Assembly: GCF_000828085.3 (NCBI RefSeq)
Contig: NZ_JXCA02000002.1
Span: 866,952 to 930,951, forward strand
Origin: Scytonema tolypothrichoides VB-61278
GTDB lineage: Bacteria; Cyanobacteriota; Cyanobacteriia; Cyanobacteriales; Nostocaceae
Length of the DNA stretch: 64,000 nt
Reading direction: 5' to 3'
A model generated the notes under the pieces. The model was not told the DNA's origin. It did no database searches and saw nothing but the letters and a program-made list of their open reading frames with translations. The position numbers and the translations under genes are program-made. This document shows, one piece after another, positions 9,126 to 18,114 of the stretch (the first letter of the stretch is position 1; every line of letters begins with the position of its first letter).

Positions 9126-10799
9126 GTGACTGTGAAAATCGAAGATGCAGCACTAGGTAAATACAATAACGGTATTAACTTTTTTGGTAACTCCTTCAAT
9201 CACAATGAAGTTTGGAAAGGTTCTTTAGATTGTGTTGCTTTTGAACAATCAGCCATCAAAGATAAATTACTAAATATAAATAAAGCTTGTTACATCGTAA
9301 GAGTAGCGGGAAAAATTGGTGTCACCAACGAGGGTTATTCTTGTCCTACTGAGAATGGGAAAACAGGACAAGTAGAATTGTTGATGACAACTCCACCCAT
9401 GCCAACACATCATTTAGGAGACCCCAGTTTTCTTGCCTCTCATGGTGTAAAATATGCTTACGCAACTGGTGCTATGGCTGGTGGTATTGCATCCGAAGAG
9501 ATGGTCATTGCACTAGGAAAAGAGAAAATATTGAGTTCTTTTGGTGCTGGTGGTTTAAGTCCAGACCGTCTGGAAGCAGCTATTAACCGTATTCAACAAG
9601 CCTTACCTCAAGGTCCCTACGCTTTTAATCTCATTCATAGTCCGAATGAACCTGCTATTGAACGTCGTGCTGTGGACTTATACATCAAATATGGTGTCAG
9701 AACCATAGAAGCCTCAGCATTTTTAGACTTGACTCCCAATATTGTTTATTACCGTGCGGCTGGGTTAGGGGTAAATGCAGCCAATCAAATTGAAATCAAA
9801 AACAAAGTCATCGCTAAAATCTCTCGTCGAGAAGTCGCCAGTAAATTTCTCCAACCTGCACCCTTAAAAATTCTGAAAGAACTGGTTGAAAAAGGACTCA
9901 TTACTGAGTTCCAAGCAAATCTTGCATCTCAACTTCCTATTGCCGATGATATCACTGTGGAAGCTGATTCTGGCGGACATACAGATAATCGTCCTCTCGT
10001 TTGTCTTCTACCTTCTATCTTGGCATTAAAAAATGAAATTCAGGAAAAATTTCGCTACTCAACACCTATTAGAGTTGGAGTGGCTGGAGGAATTGGTACA
10101 CCAGAATCAGCTTTAGCTGGCTTTATGATGGGTGCTGCTTATGTCGTCACTGGTTCAATTAATCAGTCCTGTGTTGAAGCTGGAACTTCTGAACATACCA
10201 AGCAATTGTTAGCACAAGCAGAAATGGCTGACATGATGATGGCACCAGCCGCTGATATGTTTGAAATGGGAGTCAAACTTCAAGTTTTAAAAAGAGGAAC
10301 GATGTTCCCTATGCGAGCGCAAAAACTGTATGAGATATACAGAAATTATAACTCACTTGAAGATATTCCGACTGAGGAAAGAGAGAAACTAGAGAAACAG
10401 ATTTTTCGTAAGACTATTGCTCAGATCTGGGAAGAAACTGCAACTTATTTATCTAAAAGAAATCCAGAAAAACTCGGGAAAGCAATCAACAATCCCAAAA
10501 TAAAAATGGCAGCAATTTTTCGCTGGTATTTAGGATTATCTTCTCGCTGGTCTAGTTCTGGAGAAAAGGGTCGAGAAGTTGATTATCAAATTTGGTGCGG
10601 TCCAGCGATGGGTAGTTTTAATGACTGGGTTCGTGGTTCTTATTTAGCTGAGCCAAAAAATCGCCTAGTGGTTGATGTTGCTCATCATATCATGACTGGA
10701 GCAGCATATTTATACCGCATTCAAAGTTTAAAACTTCAAGGACTGCACATTTCGGATGATTACTGTCAGTATCATCCAGTGAGTTCTTCTGGCTTGTAA
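9126..10799 (+). CDS. PfaD-like FMN-dependent enoyl reductase of PUFA/polyketide synthases
   Basis: The 557-residue product matches the PfaD family, the trans-acting enoyl reductase of polyunsaturated fatty acid and related synthases and a relative of 2-nitropropane dioxygenase. Visible hallmarks are the TIM-barrel segments around SFGAGGLSPDRLEAAI, EASAFLDLTP and ADSGGHTDNRP, the phosphate-binding loop GVAGGIGTPESA, and GAAYVVTGSINQ near residue 340. The start is GTG at 9126, with AAGGGAA just upstream; a second GTG lies two codons inside. It sits between the KS-CLF-AT gene and hglB on the same strand. It would reduce the enoyl intermediates so that the glycolipid chain becomes saturated. Confidence 0.9.
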   Translation: MTVKIEDAALGKYNNGINFFGNSFNHNEVWKGSLDCVAFEQSAIKDKLLNINKACYIVRVAGKIGVTNEGYSCPTENGKTGQVELLMTTPPMPTHHLGDPSFLASHGVKYAYATGAMAGGIASEEMVIALGKEKILSSFGAGGLSPDRLEAAINRIQQALPQGPYAFNLIHSPNEPAIERRAVDLYIKYGVRTIEASAFLDLTPNIVYYRAAGLGVNAANQIEIKNKVIAKISRREVASKFLQPAPLKILKELVEKGLITEFQANLASQLPIADDITVEADSGGHTDNRPLVCLLPSILALKNEIQEKFRYSTPIRVGVAGGIGTPESALAGFMMGAAYVVTGSINQSCVEAGTSEHTKQLLAQAEMADMMMAPAADMFEMGVKLQVLKRGTMFPMRAQKLYEIYRNYNSLEDIPTEEREKLEKQIFRKTIAQIWEETATYLSKRNPEKLGKAINNPKIKMAAIFRWYLGLSSRWSSSGEKGREVDYQIWCGPAMGSFNDWVRGSYLAEPKNRLVVDVAHHIMTGAAYLYRIQSLKLQGLHISDDYCQYHPVSSSGL

Positions 10800-10818
10800 G
10801 CAGTACATAAAGGATTTT

Positions 10819-10908
10819 AGGACTTACGCAAAAACTCTTTGAAACCCTCTTAACTTCGTGAGCTTCGTGTCCTTTGCGGTTTTTTTTTCATAATTTTGCG
10901 TAAGTCCT
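10819..10908. mobile_element. MITE-like element with 15-bp terminal inverted repeats
   Basis: Perfect 15-bp inverted repeats AGGACTTACGCAAAA (10819-10833) and its complement (10894-10908) bound a 60-bp interior. The interior has a TTCGTG...TTTGCGGTTTTTTTT phrase that also appears, inverted and partial, near 29430. No coding capacity. The form is that of a miniature inverted-repeat element. It lies in the gap between the PfaD-like gene and hglB and could form a long hairpin in the operon transcript. Confidence 0.65.
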
Positions 10909-10953
10909 GGGTTTTTAAAAATCGTAGACTATTCTATTAGAGGTGTGTAAATA

Positions 10954-12471
10954 ATGGCTTCAAAACAGTCTCATACGGCGGAAGAAATTCAAGCATACCT
11001 GGTGTCTATTCTTGCTGAGGCACTTCACATTGCACCTGATGAAATCAATGTTCAAGATTCATTAGAGAACTACGGTTTGAACTCAGCCCAAGCTATGCTT
11101 CTCATCACCCAAGCAGAAAAAATGTTGGGATTTGAAGTCTCTCCAATGCTGCTATGGCATTATCCAAATATTGAAGCACTTTCCGAGCGTTTAGCTGAAG
11201 AATCGCAAGCTTTGGAGTCACAAGTTGAAGACAAAGTTACCCCTCGAAAAAATCTTTCTGTTTTTAAAACGATAACGGTAGATTTGAGTGCAGAAACTGT
11301 TCTTGACTCGAACATTCGTCCCTCATCGAGTTATACATTTACCACAGAACTAAATAATGTCTTCTTAACTGGAGGAACAGGCTTTTTAGGTGCTTTCCTA
11401 ATTGATGAACTACTGCGGACGACTCATGCAGATATCTACTGCTTAGTACGTGCTACCACTTCTGAGGAAGGTAAGCAAAAGCTGAAGAAAAACCTGCAAC
11501 AATATTTACTTTGGAAAGAAGAGTTCAGCCCAAGAATTATCGCTATTCCTGGAGATTTATCTCAGCCACTCTTAGGTATTAGCACTGAAGGTTTTGAAAT
11601 GTTGGCAGCTAATCTTGACGCTGTGTATCACAGTGCTGCTATGCTGAACTATGTCTATCCATACTCAGCATTAAAGACTGCGAATGTTTTGGGAACGCAA
11701 GAAGTCATACGTTTAGCAAGTACAATCAAACCCAAACCTCTACATTACGTTTCCAGTGTTGCTGTTTTTGAATCATCTGCTTATGCTGGCAAAGTTGTTA
11801 AAGAACAGGATGACTTTAACCATTGGGAAGGGATTTATCTGGGTTACTCTCAAACGAAGTGGGTTGCGGAAAAGTTAGTGAAGATTGCTGGCGATCGCGG
11901 ACTTCCCATTACCATCCACAGACCACCACTGATATCAGGGCACAGTCAAACAGGCATATCTAACACTCATGATTTTACCAACCTAATGATCAAAGGTTGT
12001 CTTGAGATGGGATATTTTCCAGACGTGGACTATATGCTGGATATGTCTCCTGTGGACTATGTGAGTCAGGCGATCGCCTATCTCTCAAGACAAAAAGAAT
12101 CCATAGGCAAAGCTTTCCACTTACAACATCCTGAACCTATCTCCTTGAAGATGTTAGTTGAGTGGATGCACTCTTTTGGGTTGCCAATTGAATTGGTTCC
12201 TTACGATGAGTGGCAATCAATGTTAGTAAAAAATGTCACTTCCCAACAAAATCCTTTGTACACACTGCGACCATTCTTGCTTGAGAGATGGTCTCAAGAA
12301 GGACTTACCATTCCAGATTTGTACCTGCAAGCTAATAGACCAATTATTAGCTGCCAAGAAACTCTTAAAGCACTTGCTGGAAGCTCTATTGTCTGTCCAC
12401 CAATAGACTCGAAATTGTTGATGACATACGCCTCTTACTTGATTTCGAGTGGTTTCTTGAACGTTGCATAA
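10954..12471 (+). CDS. hglB: HglB (HetM) ACP-thioester reductase, heterocyst glycolipid synthesis
   Basis: The 505-residue protein has an ACP at residues 1-90 (YGLNSAQAM, attachment serine S44) followed by a thioester-reductase domain of the extended SDR type. That domain shows GGTGFLG for NADPH binding (about residue 140), VSSVAVFES and YSQTK with the catalytic Tyr/Lys. This ACP-TR pairing and length match HglB/HetM of Anabaena (about 506 residues). The enzyme would release the finished chain from the synthase by reduction to an aldehyde or alcohol, giving the alkyl polyol that is then glycosylated. It is the last + strand gene of the cluster. hetI follows on the opposite strand, without the hetN gene found between them in Anabaena PCC 7120. 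Confidence 0.9.
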   Translation: MASKQSHTAEEIQAYLVSILAEALHIAPDEINVQDSLENYGLNSAQAMLLITQAEKMLGFEVSPMLLWHYPNIEALSERLAEESQALESQVEDKVTPRKNLSVFKTITVDLSAETVLDSNIRPSSSYTFTTELNNVFLTGGTGFLGAFLIDELLRTTHADIYCLVRATTSEEGKQKLKKNLQQYLLWKEEFSPRIIAIPGDLSQPLLGISTEGFEMLAANLDAVYHSAAMLNYVYPYSALKTANVLGTQEVIRLASTIKPKPLHYVSSVAVFESSAYAGKVVKEQDDFNHWEGIYLGYSQTKWVAEKLVKIAGDRGLPITIHRPPLISGHSQTGISNTHDFTNLMIKGCLEMGYFPDVDYMLDMSPVDYVSQAIAYLSRQKESIGKAFHLQHPEPISLKMLVEWMHSFGLPIELVPYDEWQSMLVKNVTSQQNPLYTLRPFLLERWSQEGLTIPDLYLQANRPIISCQETLKALAGSSIVCPPIDSKLLMTYASYLISSGFLNVA

Positions 12472-12488
12472 AACGCCAGGATTGAAAG

Positions 12489-12525
12489 GGGTGTAGGGGT
12501 ATAGGGGTGTAGGGGTGTAGGGGAG
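12489..12525. repeat. GGGGTGTA tandem repeats
   Basis: Octamer units GGGGTGTA/GGGGTATA are repeated in tandem directly after hglB, followed by a GC-rich palindromic segment (12530-12590). The whole gap 12472-13045 holds repeats only, with no gene. Confidence 0.6.
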
Positions 12526-12791
12526 CCAGTGCCGTGGGTAGTCGCCCTTGTCTTGGGGGCTAGCGTGCCGTAAGACATAGGATTTTCCTCTCCCCCACAC
12601 CCTTACCCCCCTAGCTTTTGTTATTTAATTGACAAGTTGGGTTAAAGCACATCCAAAACCCAACAATTTTTTTTGCTTACACAAAAAGGCAAAGACGCAA
12701 AATTCTTATGAGCGCCTTTGCATATTTGCATGAGATTTTGACAGTGAACAGTTATCATATCAAGTTCGATTAATTACTTACAATAAAAACA

Positions 12792-12875
12792 CCTCACCCC
12801 CATCCCCTCTGGTGAACTCGCACCAGAGGGGTGCCCGATAGCGTAGCGTGCCGTTAGGCATAGGGCGGGGTGAGG
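12792..12875. repeat. Nested inverted repeat (interspersed palindrome)
   Basis: Outer arms CCTCACCCC (12792-12800) and GGGGTGAGG (12867-12875) enclose an 11-bp perfect hairpin CCCCTCTGGTG/CACCAGAGGGG (12804-12814, 12821-12831) and a GCGTAGCGTGCCGTTAGGCAT motif. The last motif recurs with variation near 12570 and 39715. It lies between convergent hglB and hetI and may act as a two-way transcription barrier. Confidence 0.6.
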
Positions 12876-13045
12876 TTCTTGGTTTTTTATAAGTGTTCAT
12901 CCGGACATGATATCAGTTATCAAATTATTGTTAATTGATAACTGATAACTGAAACAAAAACTATCTTAAAATTGTCAAATCTTGCTATGAACAATGCTGG
13001 CAACACTGCCATCTTAATTAAATGGCAATGTCTATGAGTCGCGTA

Positions 13046-13765
13046 TCAATACTGCCAGCACTTGAAATTCAAGCCATAACCTTCCACCGCAACAACTGCA
13101 ACAGAATTATTATCAGGTACAAGCTCTAGCAAACTCCATTGTTGCTCTGTTTTTAGCAATGCTTGTCCTCCTGGAGTGAGAGAAACCTCTATTTGCTCTA
13201 GTTGAGCAATTCCTACTCCAGTGGCTTTTAAATATGCTTCTTTGCAAGTCCAGTAGCGGAAAAACACTTGTTGCATTTGATGGGGAGGAAGCCCACACAT
13301 CAGTGCATATTCCCCTGGTGAAAAGTATCGTTTCGCAAGGGCGAGAACGTCGGAAATTGGGCGGATGTACTCTAGATCTACTCCTACGAGGCGATCGCAA
13401 CTCACTGCACACAGAGCTAACCCTTGTGAATGAGTTAAGTTAAACCATATTTTACTATGAGCAAATGTATCTGCTAACACTGGCTTGCCAGAGGATTCAT
13501 AACAGAACTGCAACTGTTGCGGTTCTACACCCAAATAGCGACCCAATATTGTTCGCAGTATCCCCCGACCAGCAATAAAACGTTGTCGATGCTGTTCTTT
13601 ATAGAACCGTTTTGCCCGACAAACTTCGTCGCTGGAGAGGGTTGCTGTCAAATGTTGCAACTGTGTTTCTGGTCTGTCAAGGTCGATTCGCCAGACATGA
13701 ACTTCATCCTGCAACAAAGTTAAATCTGCCGATGCAGGTAGCCACAAATGATTATTAACAGTCAT
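13046..13765 (-). CDS. hetI: HetI-type 4'-phosphopantetheinyl transferase (Sfp superfamily)
   Basis: The 239-residue protein has the Sfp/HetI signature: WFNLTHSQGL, the magnesium-binding GVDLEYIRP and WTCKEAYLKATG with the catalytic Glu/Lys. An RFIAGRGILR segment contributes to CoA binding. Length and two-lobed layout are normal for the family. It transfers phosphopantetheine from CoA to ACP serines, and its place next to hglB, as in Anabaena, points to the heterocyst glycolipid synthase ACPs as substrates. In many cyanobacteria it is the only such enzyme and then also serves fatty acid and secondary-metabolite carriers. It is transcribed convergently with the hgl genes. Confidence 0.92.
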   Translation of the reverse strand: MTVNNHLWLPASADLTLLQDEVHVWRIDLDRPETQLQHLTATLSSDEVCRAKRFYKEQHRQRFIAGRGILRTILGRYLGVEPQQLQFCYESSGKPVLADTFAHSKIWFNLTHSQGLALCAVSCDRLVGVDLEYIRPISDVLALAKRYFSPGEYALMCGLPPHQMQQVFFRYWTCKEAYLKATGVGIAQLEQIEVSLTPGGQALLKTEQQWSLLELVPDNNSVAVVAVEGYGLNFKCWQY

Positions 13766-13830
13766 TGAGTCACGCAGTAATAGTCAGCTAATGCCTGAAT
13801 TAGATACTTAAATTTTGAGGGGACTGCTGC

Positions 13831-13857
13831 TAACACCGGTATCGAACGCCGGTGTTA
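13831..13857. other. GC-rich hairpin upstream of hetI
   Basis: Perfect 9-bp arms TAACACCGG/CCGGTGTTA with a 9-nt loop lie about 65 bp upstream of the hetI start. The rest of the gap 13766-14332 contains another palindromic segment (about 13930-14030) and a short ORF judged spurious. The function of the hairpin is unknown; it could be a regulatory site or 5' leader structure of hetI. Confidence 0.4.
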
Positions 13858-14278
13858 TCTATCGTCCCTAACTCATTGTCCGGTAATTTACCACTCTCGC
13901 GACAAGTGTAGAGGAGGCAGTGGGTTGCCCAGAGTAGCGCCTTCGGGTATCTTCTCCACCAGACGCTACCCGTTCGCCCCCTGCAGGGTTATCTCGGGGG
14001 TGCAGGGAGTTCCCTTCGTGCATGCAAACTCCCGTGATGTGTGGATTTAGCCCAGTTTCCCCTCGTCTGGGTTTTCATCGAAAAACCTCAATCTCACACT
14101 CAAATTAAAGTCAAACGGCCTTGTCGCTTTTTTCAAGAGATACAAGAAAAAGTGCGTTGTCAAAATCAGTTTTGCTTTTTGACTTCCCGTTATTATACAG
14201 CTTTTAACGGTTATCCTGATAGTTTTTTTGTAACCGATTTTTAATTTTTTAACTATATAATAAGTTCTTCTAAGATCA

Positions 14279-14314
14279 AGACCGCCTCAGTTCAATTCTG
14301 AACTGAGGCGGTCT
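14279..14314 (-). terminator. Strong hairpin downstream of the glycine-zipper gene
   Basis: A perfect 16-bp stem (core GACCGCCTCAGTTCA, 14280-14294, paired with 14299-14313) closes on ATTC. It starts 18 bp beyond the stop of the - strand gene at 14333. The following T content on either strand is modest, but stem length and position make it a likely terminator. Confidence 0.65.
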
Positions 14315-14332
14315 AATTTCGAGACGATATTA

Positions 14333-14734
14333 CTATCTCTTTCTGATTTGATTGATAATTACACCTGTTGCTGCACCTGTTGCTGCACTGCCAAAGGTAC
14401 CTTTACCACCGTTAGTAATACCATTAGTCACTGCACCGGCGGCTGCACCTACTCCAGCATCTTGAATGATGCTGCGTTTCTCTCTTTCTCTACGACTGCC
14501 TCTAAGATCATTAGCACCATTAATAGCAGCACCAGTACCAGCACCATTGATGGCACCCTTTACTACGTTACGTCCTCTAATGAGGCTTGAGGCAGCGCCA
14601 ACACCAGCTCCAATGGCTGTATCCTCAAGGATTTTATCATCAGCAGACGCAGGTTGAGCAGGCACTATGGTAACACCAGCTAAACTTGCAGCCAATAGGC
14701 TGGGCATAAATGCGCGTTTCAAAATTTTGTTCAT
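14333..14734 (-). CDS. Small exported glycine-zipper protein
   Basis: The 133-residue product has a signal peptide (MNKILKRAFMPSLLAASLAG, likely cleavage after PASA at about residue 31). A mature part rich in Gly and Ala follows, with GxxxG-like repeats: IGAGVGAASS, GAGTGAAING, GVGAAAGAVTNG and GAATGAATGV. Basic and acidic linkers (RGSRREREKR) separate the zipper segments. Such proteins sit in the periplasm or associate with the outer membrane and belong to loosely defined glycine-zipper families. No specific function can be read from it. It is a single gene with its own terminator-like hairpin. Confidence 0.75.
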   Translation of the reverse strand: MNKILKRAFMPSLLAASLAGVTIVPAQPASADDKILEDTAIGAGVGAASSLIRGRNVVKGAINGAGTGAAINGANDLRGSRREREKRSIIQDAGVGAAAGAVTNGITNGGKGTFGSAATGAATGVIINQIRKR

Positions 14735-14865
14735 AGAATCACCTTTTCAACTCATCAACCGACTAGATAAAAGTTGAAATTGTTCAGTTTTTACCTTTCC
14801 TCTAGTCTAGACAATTGGAAACTTTTTCTCCATGAAAATGCTTTCATGATTACCGTACCTTTTAT

Positions 14866-15135
14866 TCAAAATGCCTGAATCCACTCTTGGACAGAATATT
14901 CAGTCCAGATGCCATTTTGCCAATAAGGATCAGCTTCAACCAACTGGCGTACGATCGCTTCGTTTTCCGCTTCATAAATGCCAAAAACTTTCGTGACATC
15001 TGTCGTAGGACCAATAGTAATTAACACACCAGATTCTTTCTGTTTTGCTAGTCCATCTAGATGCGCTTGACGGTAAGGAGCGCGTTTTTCCAGAACGTCT
15101 TGGCAGTAACTTCCCCACATGACAAATTTAGGCAT
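14866..15135 (-). CDS. YCII-family protein
   Basis: An 89-residue protein of the YciI/YCII family: a ferredoxin-like alpha+beta fold with RQAHLDGLAKQKESG in the first half and a later VEADPYWQNGIW, where the conserved Asp-Pro and aromatic residues line a putative active cleft. The start MPKFVMWG at 15135 is preferred over an upstream in-frame ATG at 15192 because homologues begin with this strand. Family members are small single-domain proteins of mostly unknown activity. The stop is followed by about 130 bp to the glycine-zipper gene. It lies just downstream of pheT on the same strand and could be co-transcribed with it. Confidence 0.8.
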   Translation of the reverse strand: MPKFVMWGSYCQDVLEKRAPYRQAHLDGLAKQKESGVLITIGPTTDVTKVFGIYEAENEAIVRQLVEADPYWQNGIWTEYSVQEWIQAF

Positions 15136-15234
15136 AATTTTACGCAATTTCAAATCCAAAAAATCAAAATTCAACAAAACAGGAACAAACAAGAGGAAAG
15201 AATTTCTTTAGTTTTCACTCTTGTTTCTTGTGGC

Positions 15235-17667
15235 TTAACTCCTCAAAGTCACGCCGAATTTCTCCGCTAGGGCTTCGCGGACTTTATTATGTACTGGTTC
15301 AATTTCGTTATCGGTGAGGGTGCGATCCCCTACCCGATAAATCAAGCGAAATGCCAAACTCCGCTGTCCTTGGGGCACGTGTTCCCCGCGATATTCATCA
15401 AACAATTCTACAGACTCCAGTAATTCTTTACCTGCTTTGGTGATGACTTTTTCAATTTCGGCAACACTCACCTTAACAGGCGCAAAGAACGCAATATCTC
15501 GGTCTGCGGCTGGATAAGTAGAGTAAGAGCGGAATTGTCGTACTAAGATTTTATCATCGTCCAGAGAATCCAAAAGCACATCTAAATCTAACTGGAACAG
15601 GTAGACTGAATCTGGTAAACCTTTTTCTTGGCGTAGTTGGGGATGCAATTGCCCAAACACACCAAGCCTATTACCTCCTAGCCATAGGGAAGCTGTGCGT
15701 CCTGGGTGCAAGCGGGAATCTCTGCAATCAGGTTGATATTCTACCTGCAAGCCAAACTGTTGAAACACGTTTTCTAAAATACCTTTGGCTTCAAACCAGG
15801 TCATAGGTTGCTGGCGATCGCTTCTTGTCCACTTGCTAGAAGAAATATCGCCTCCCATAATCCCAGCAATGGCGTCTGATTCTTGCAAACCTTCTTCTTG
15901 CCAGAAAATCCGTCCAATTTCAAAGCCGTTCAGCGAACCATTACCCTGTTCTAGATTGTATTGAAATGCATCAATTAATCCTGATATCAAATCAGTTCGC
16001 AACGCCGAATATTCCACAAATAACGGATTTGCCAAAACGATTTGTCTATCTTCCCCAGGTTTGACCAAGGAATAATGGATTAATTCTGTCAATCCTTCTG
16101 CTCGCAATACAGTTCGTAACTTGCGAATCAATTCTTGTTCAAGAGGCAAATAACCTGCTTCTGCCTTATCTGGTAAGGTGTCGCAAAAGCGATCATAGCC
16201 GTAGAGACGAGCAATTTCTTCAATTAAGTCTATTTCCCGTTCTAAGTCGCGGTAACGATAGGGAGGTACGCAAACCGTCCACTTGTTATCGGGTATGGAA
16301 GTGAGTTGACATCCCAATGCTGTGAGAATGCGTTCAACATCTTGGCTTTGGATTTCTCCTGTTTCCTCTCCCAAATCGATTGGTCCGAGAACCTGGTTGA
16401 CTCGATCCAAGCGTAATTCAATCGAACGCGACCAGGTAGAACGGTCAGGACGAGAATCATTAATTTCTTGATGTATGATCACTCCTCCAGACAGTTCGCT
16501 AATCAGCGATAACGCACGACGAGTTGCGACTTCCAACTCAGCGCGGTTGACTCCTCGTTCGTATCTTCCAGAGGACTCACTTCTTAAACCGACACTACGG
16601 GAAGAACGGCGAATTGCGACTGAATCAAATAACGCTGCTTCTAAAACGAGGTTTTGAGTTCCATCATGCACTTCGGTTTCTTCACCACCCATAACTCCGG
16701 CGATCGCAATCGGTTTGTTGTTCGCAGTGATCAGCAAATTTTGTGTAGATAGAGTACGAGTTTGTCCATCTAGAGTTTTAAGAGTTTCCCCAGTGTTGGC
16801 GAAGCGGACACCAATCGCCAGATTCTCACTTTCAGCAACCGATTGTAAACGCTTAGCGTCAAAAGCATGCAGCGGCTGTCCCCATTCCAACATCACGTAG
16901 TTAGTAATATCTACGATATTATTGATGGGTCGCACTCCAGCAGCACGCAAGCGCTGTTGCAGCCACTCAGGTGATGGTGCAATTTTTACCTGGTCAATCA
17001 CCGTGCCAATGTATGCTGGGCAAGCTTGTGTATCAGCGATTTTTAAATTAAGATTAAACCCACCTAGAGAAATCGAAACTTCACTTGGTTGGGGAAGTGT
17101 GAGTTTTGCCCCTGTCAACGCTGTGACTTCCCGTGCGATACCAACCATACATAAAGCATCAGCACGGTTAGCAGTCGCGGTGACATCTAAAATCACATCA
17201 TCTAAACCTAACAGTGGACGCACATCGCTACCAAGTGCCAAGTTCTCTTGAGGAAAAATATGAATTCCGTCTACATCATTGGGCAAACCCAGTTCCTTGA
17301 GGGAACAAATCATCCCCTGTGATGGAACTCCTCGTAGTTTTGCGGGTTTTATTTTTAAATCGATGTTTGGTAAGTAGGTGCCTACAGTTGCTACGGGTAC
17401 GTAAATATCTGCCCGGACATTGGAAGCACCACAAACGATATTTAAAGTTTCATCCGTACCGATATCGACTTGGCAAACACTTAACTTGTCGGCGTTGGGA
17501 TGCGGTTGTCGTTCCAGCACTTTCCCCACAACAACGCCTGCAGCCCAAGTGCGGCGATCCTCAATATCTTCTACCTCAAACCCAGCAAGTGTCAGCGTTT
17601 CTGCTAGTTCTTCTGGGCTAAGTTTCAACTCCACTAGTTCTTGCAACCATTTCAGTGAGATACGCAT
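15235..17667 (-). CDS. pheT: Phenylalanyl-tRNA synthetase beta subunit
   Basis: A full-length 810-residue beta subunit. It starts with the usual [12 protein letters not shown], followed by a tRNA-binding OB domain (about 40-150; [21 protein letters not shown]-like loop [11 protein letters not shown]). The B3/B4 editing region (about 210-390; [12 protein letters not shown]) comes next, then B5 (about 405-490), the catalytic-like core, and a C-terminal FDX-ACB anticodon-binding domain (about 715-809; [14 protein letters not shown]). With PheS it charges tRNA-Phe in the cytoplasm, and the editing site clears mischarged Tyr. pheS is not adjacent, as is usual in cyanobacteria. Several HIP1 octamers lie inside the gene. 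Nothing looks broken. Confidence 0.97.
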   Translation of the reverse strand: MRISLKWLQELVELKLSPEELAETLTLAGFEVEDIEDRRTWAAGVVVGKVLERQPHPNADKLSVCQVDIGTDETLNIVCGASNVRADIYVPVATVGTYLPNIDLKIKPAKLRGVPSQGMICSLKELGLPNDVDGIHIFPQENLALGSDVRPLLGLDDVILDVTATANRADALCMVGIAREVTALTGAKLTLPQPSEVSISLGGFNLNLKIADTQACPAYIGTVIDQVKIAPSPEWLQQRLRAAGVRPINNIVDITNYVMLEWGQPLHAFDAKRLQSVAESENLAIGVRFANTGETLKTLDGQTRTLSTQNLLITANNKPIAIAGVMGGEETEVHDGTQNLVLEAALFDSVAIRRSSRSVGLRSESSGRYERGVNRAELEVATRRALSLISELSGGVIIHQEINDSRPDRSTWSRSIELRLDRVNQVLGPIDLGEETGEIQSQDVERILTALGCQLTSIPDNKWTVCVPPYRYRDLEREIDLIEEIARLYGYDRFCDTLPDKAEAGYLPLEQELIRKLRTVLRAEGLTELIHYSLVKPGEDRQIVLANPLFVEYSALRTDLISGLIDAFQYNLEQGNGSLNGFEIGRIFWQEEGLQESDAIAGIMGGDISSSKWTRSDRQQPMTWFEAKGILENVFQQFGLQVEYQPDCRDSRLHPGRTASLWLGGNRLGVFGQLHPQLRQEKGLPDSVYLFQLDLDVLLDSLDDDKILVRQFRSYSTYPAADRDIAFFAPVKVSVAEIEKVITKAGKELLESVELFDEYRGEHVPQGQRSLAFRLIYRVGDRTLTDNEIEPVHNKVREALAEKFGVTLRS

Positions 17668-18114
17668 GGTCTTGTGTTGCCTTGTCTGAAATCTAAGCTA
17701 AATCATAATGCACAGACTATTCTAGAACTATTCCACGAAGTTCCTCACGTCGAGTTGCAGCGAGCAAGATTTCATCAAAATTTTATTATCAGTAATTATC
17801 CGGATATGCTATTATAGGTTAGTATCCAAACTTGATACTAACAGTAAATATTCTAAAACCTATAAAAAAATCATAAAGGGTTGACTTTCTTTTTAAAAAG
17901 ACAAGCCGAAGACATAATTCAAGAAACTTTAGTTAAGCTAAGGCGCGATTCTTGAGTCTCTAAAAGCAGGTCATTTCAAGTTTCATTCCTGATATGCAGG
18001 TCTATGACTTGTTGGACGATAACTAGACTGTCGTTTTTTGACTATACAAATATGATGAGCTTCGGTGTCTATTTCTTGCAACTTGAATACAATGGCCGCT
18101 TAATCACTAAATCG
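17668..18114. other. Non-coding gap upstream of pheT
   Basis: 447 bp without a convincing gene. It holds a nested inverted repeat: TATAGGTT/AACCTATA (17813-17820, 17857-17864) around TTAGTATC/GATACTAA (17819-17826, 17834-17841). This lies about 150 bp upstream of pheT and is probably part of its promoter or leader region. Nothing else was recognised. Confidence 0.5.

Noticed and set aside
12489..12525. Tandem repeat as a CRISPR array
   Set aside because: Units are only 8 bp with no spacers; no cas genes anywhere in the window.
12223..12600. 125-codon - strand ORF overlapping the end of hglB
   Set aside because: Shadow of hglB and of the GGGGTGTA repeats; composition is not protein-like.
14041..14244. 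67-codon ORF between hetI and the glycine-zipper gene
   Set aside because: No recognisable motif, no ribosome site, overlaps repeat-rich DNA.
13766..14332. Riboswitch or tRNA upstream of hetI
   Set aside because: Hairpins are present, but no known riboswitch core or tRNA cloverleaf could be recognised. No tRNA or rRNA was seen in the rest of the window either.
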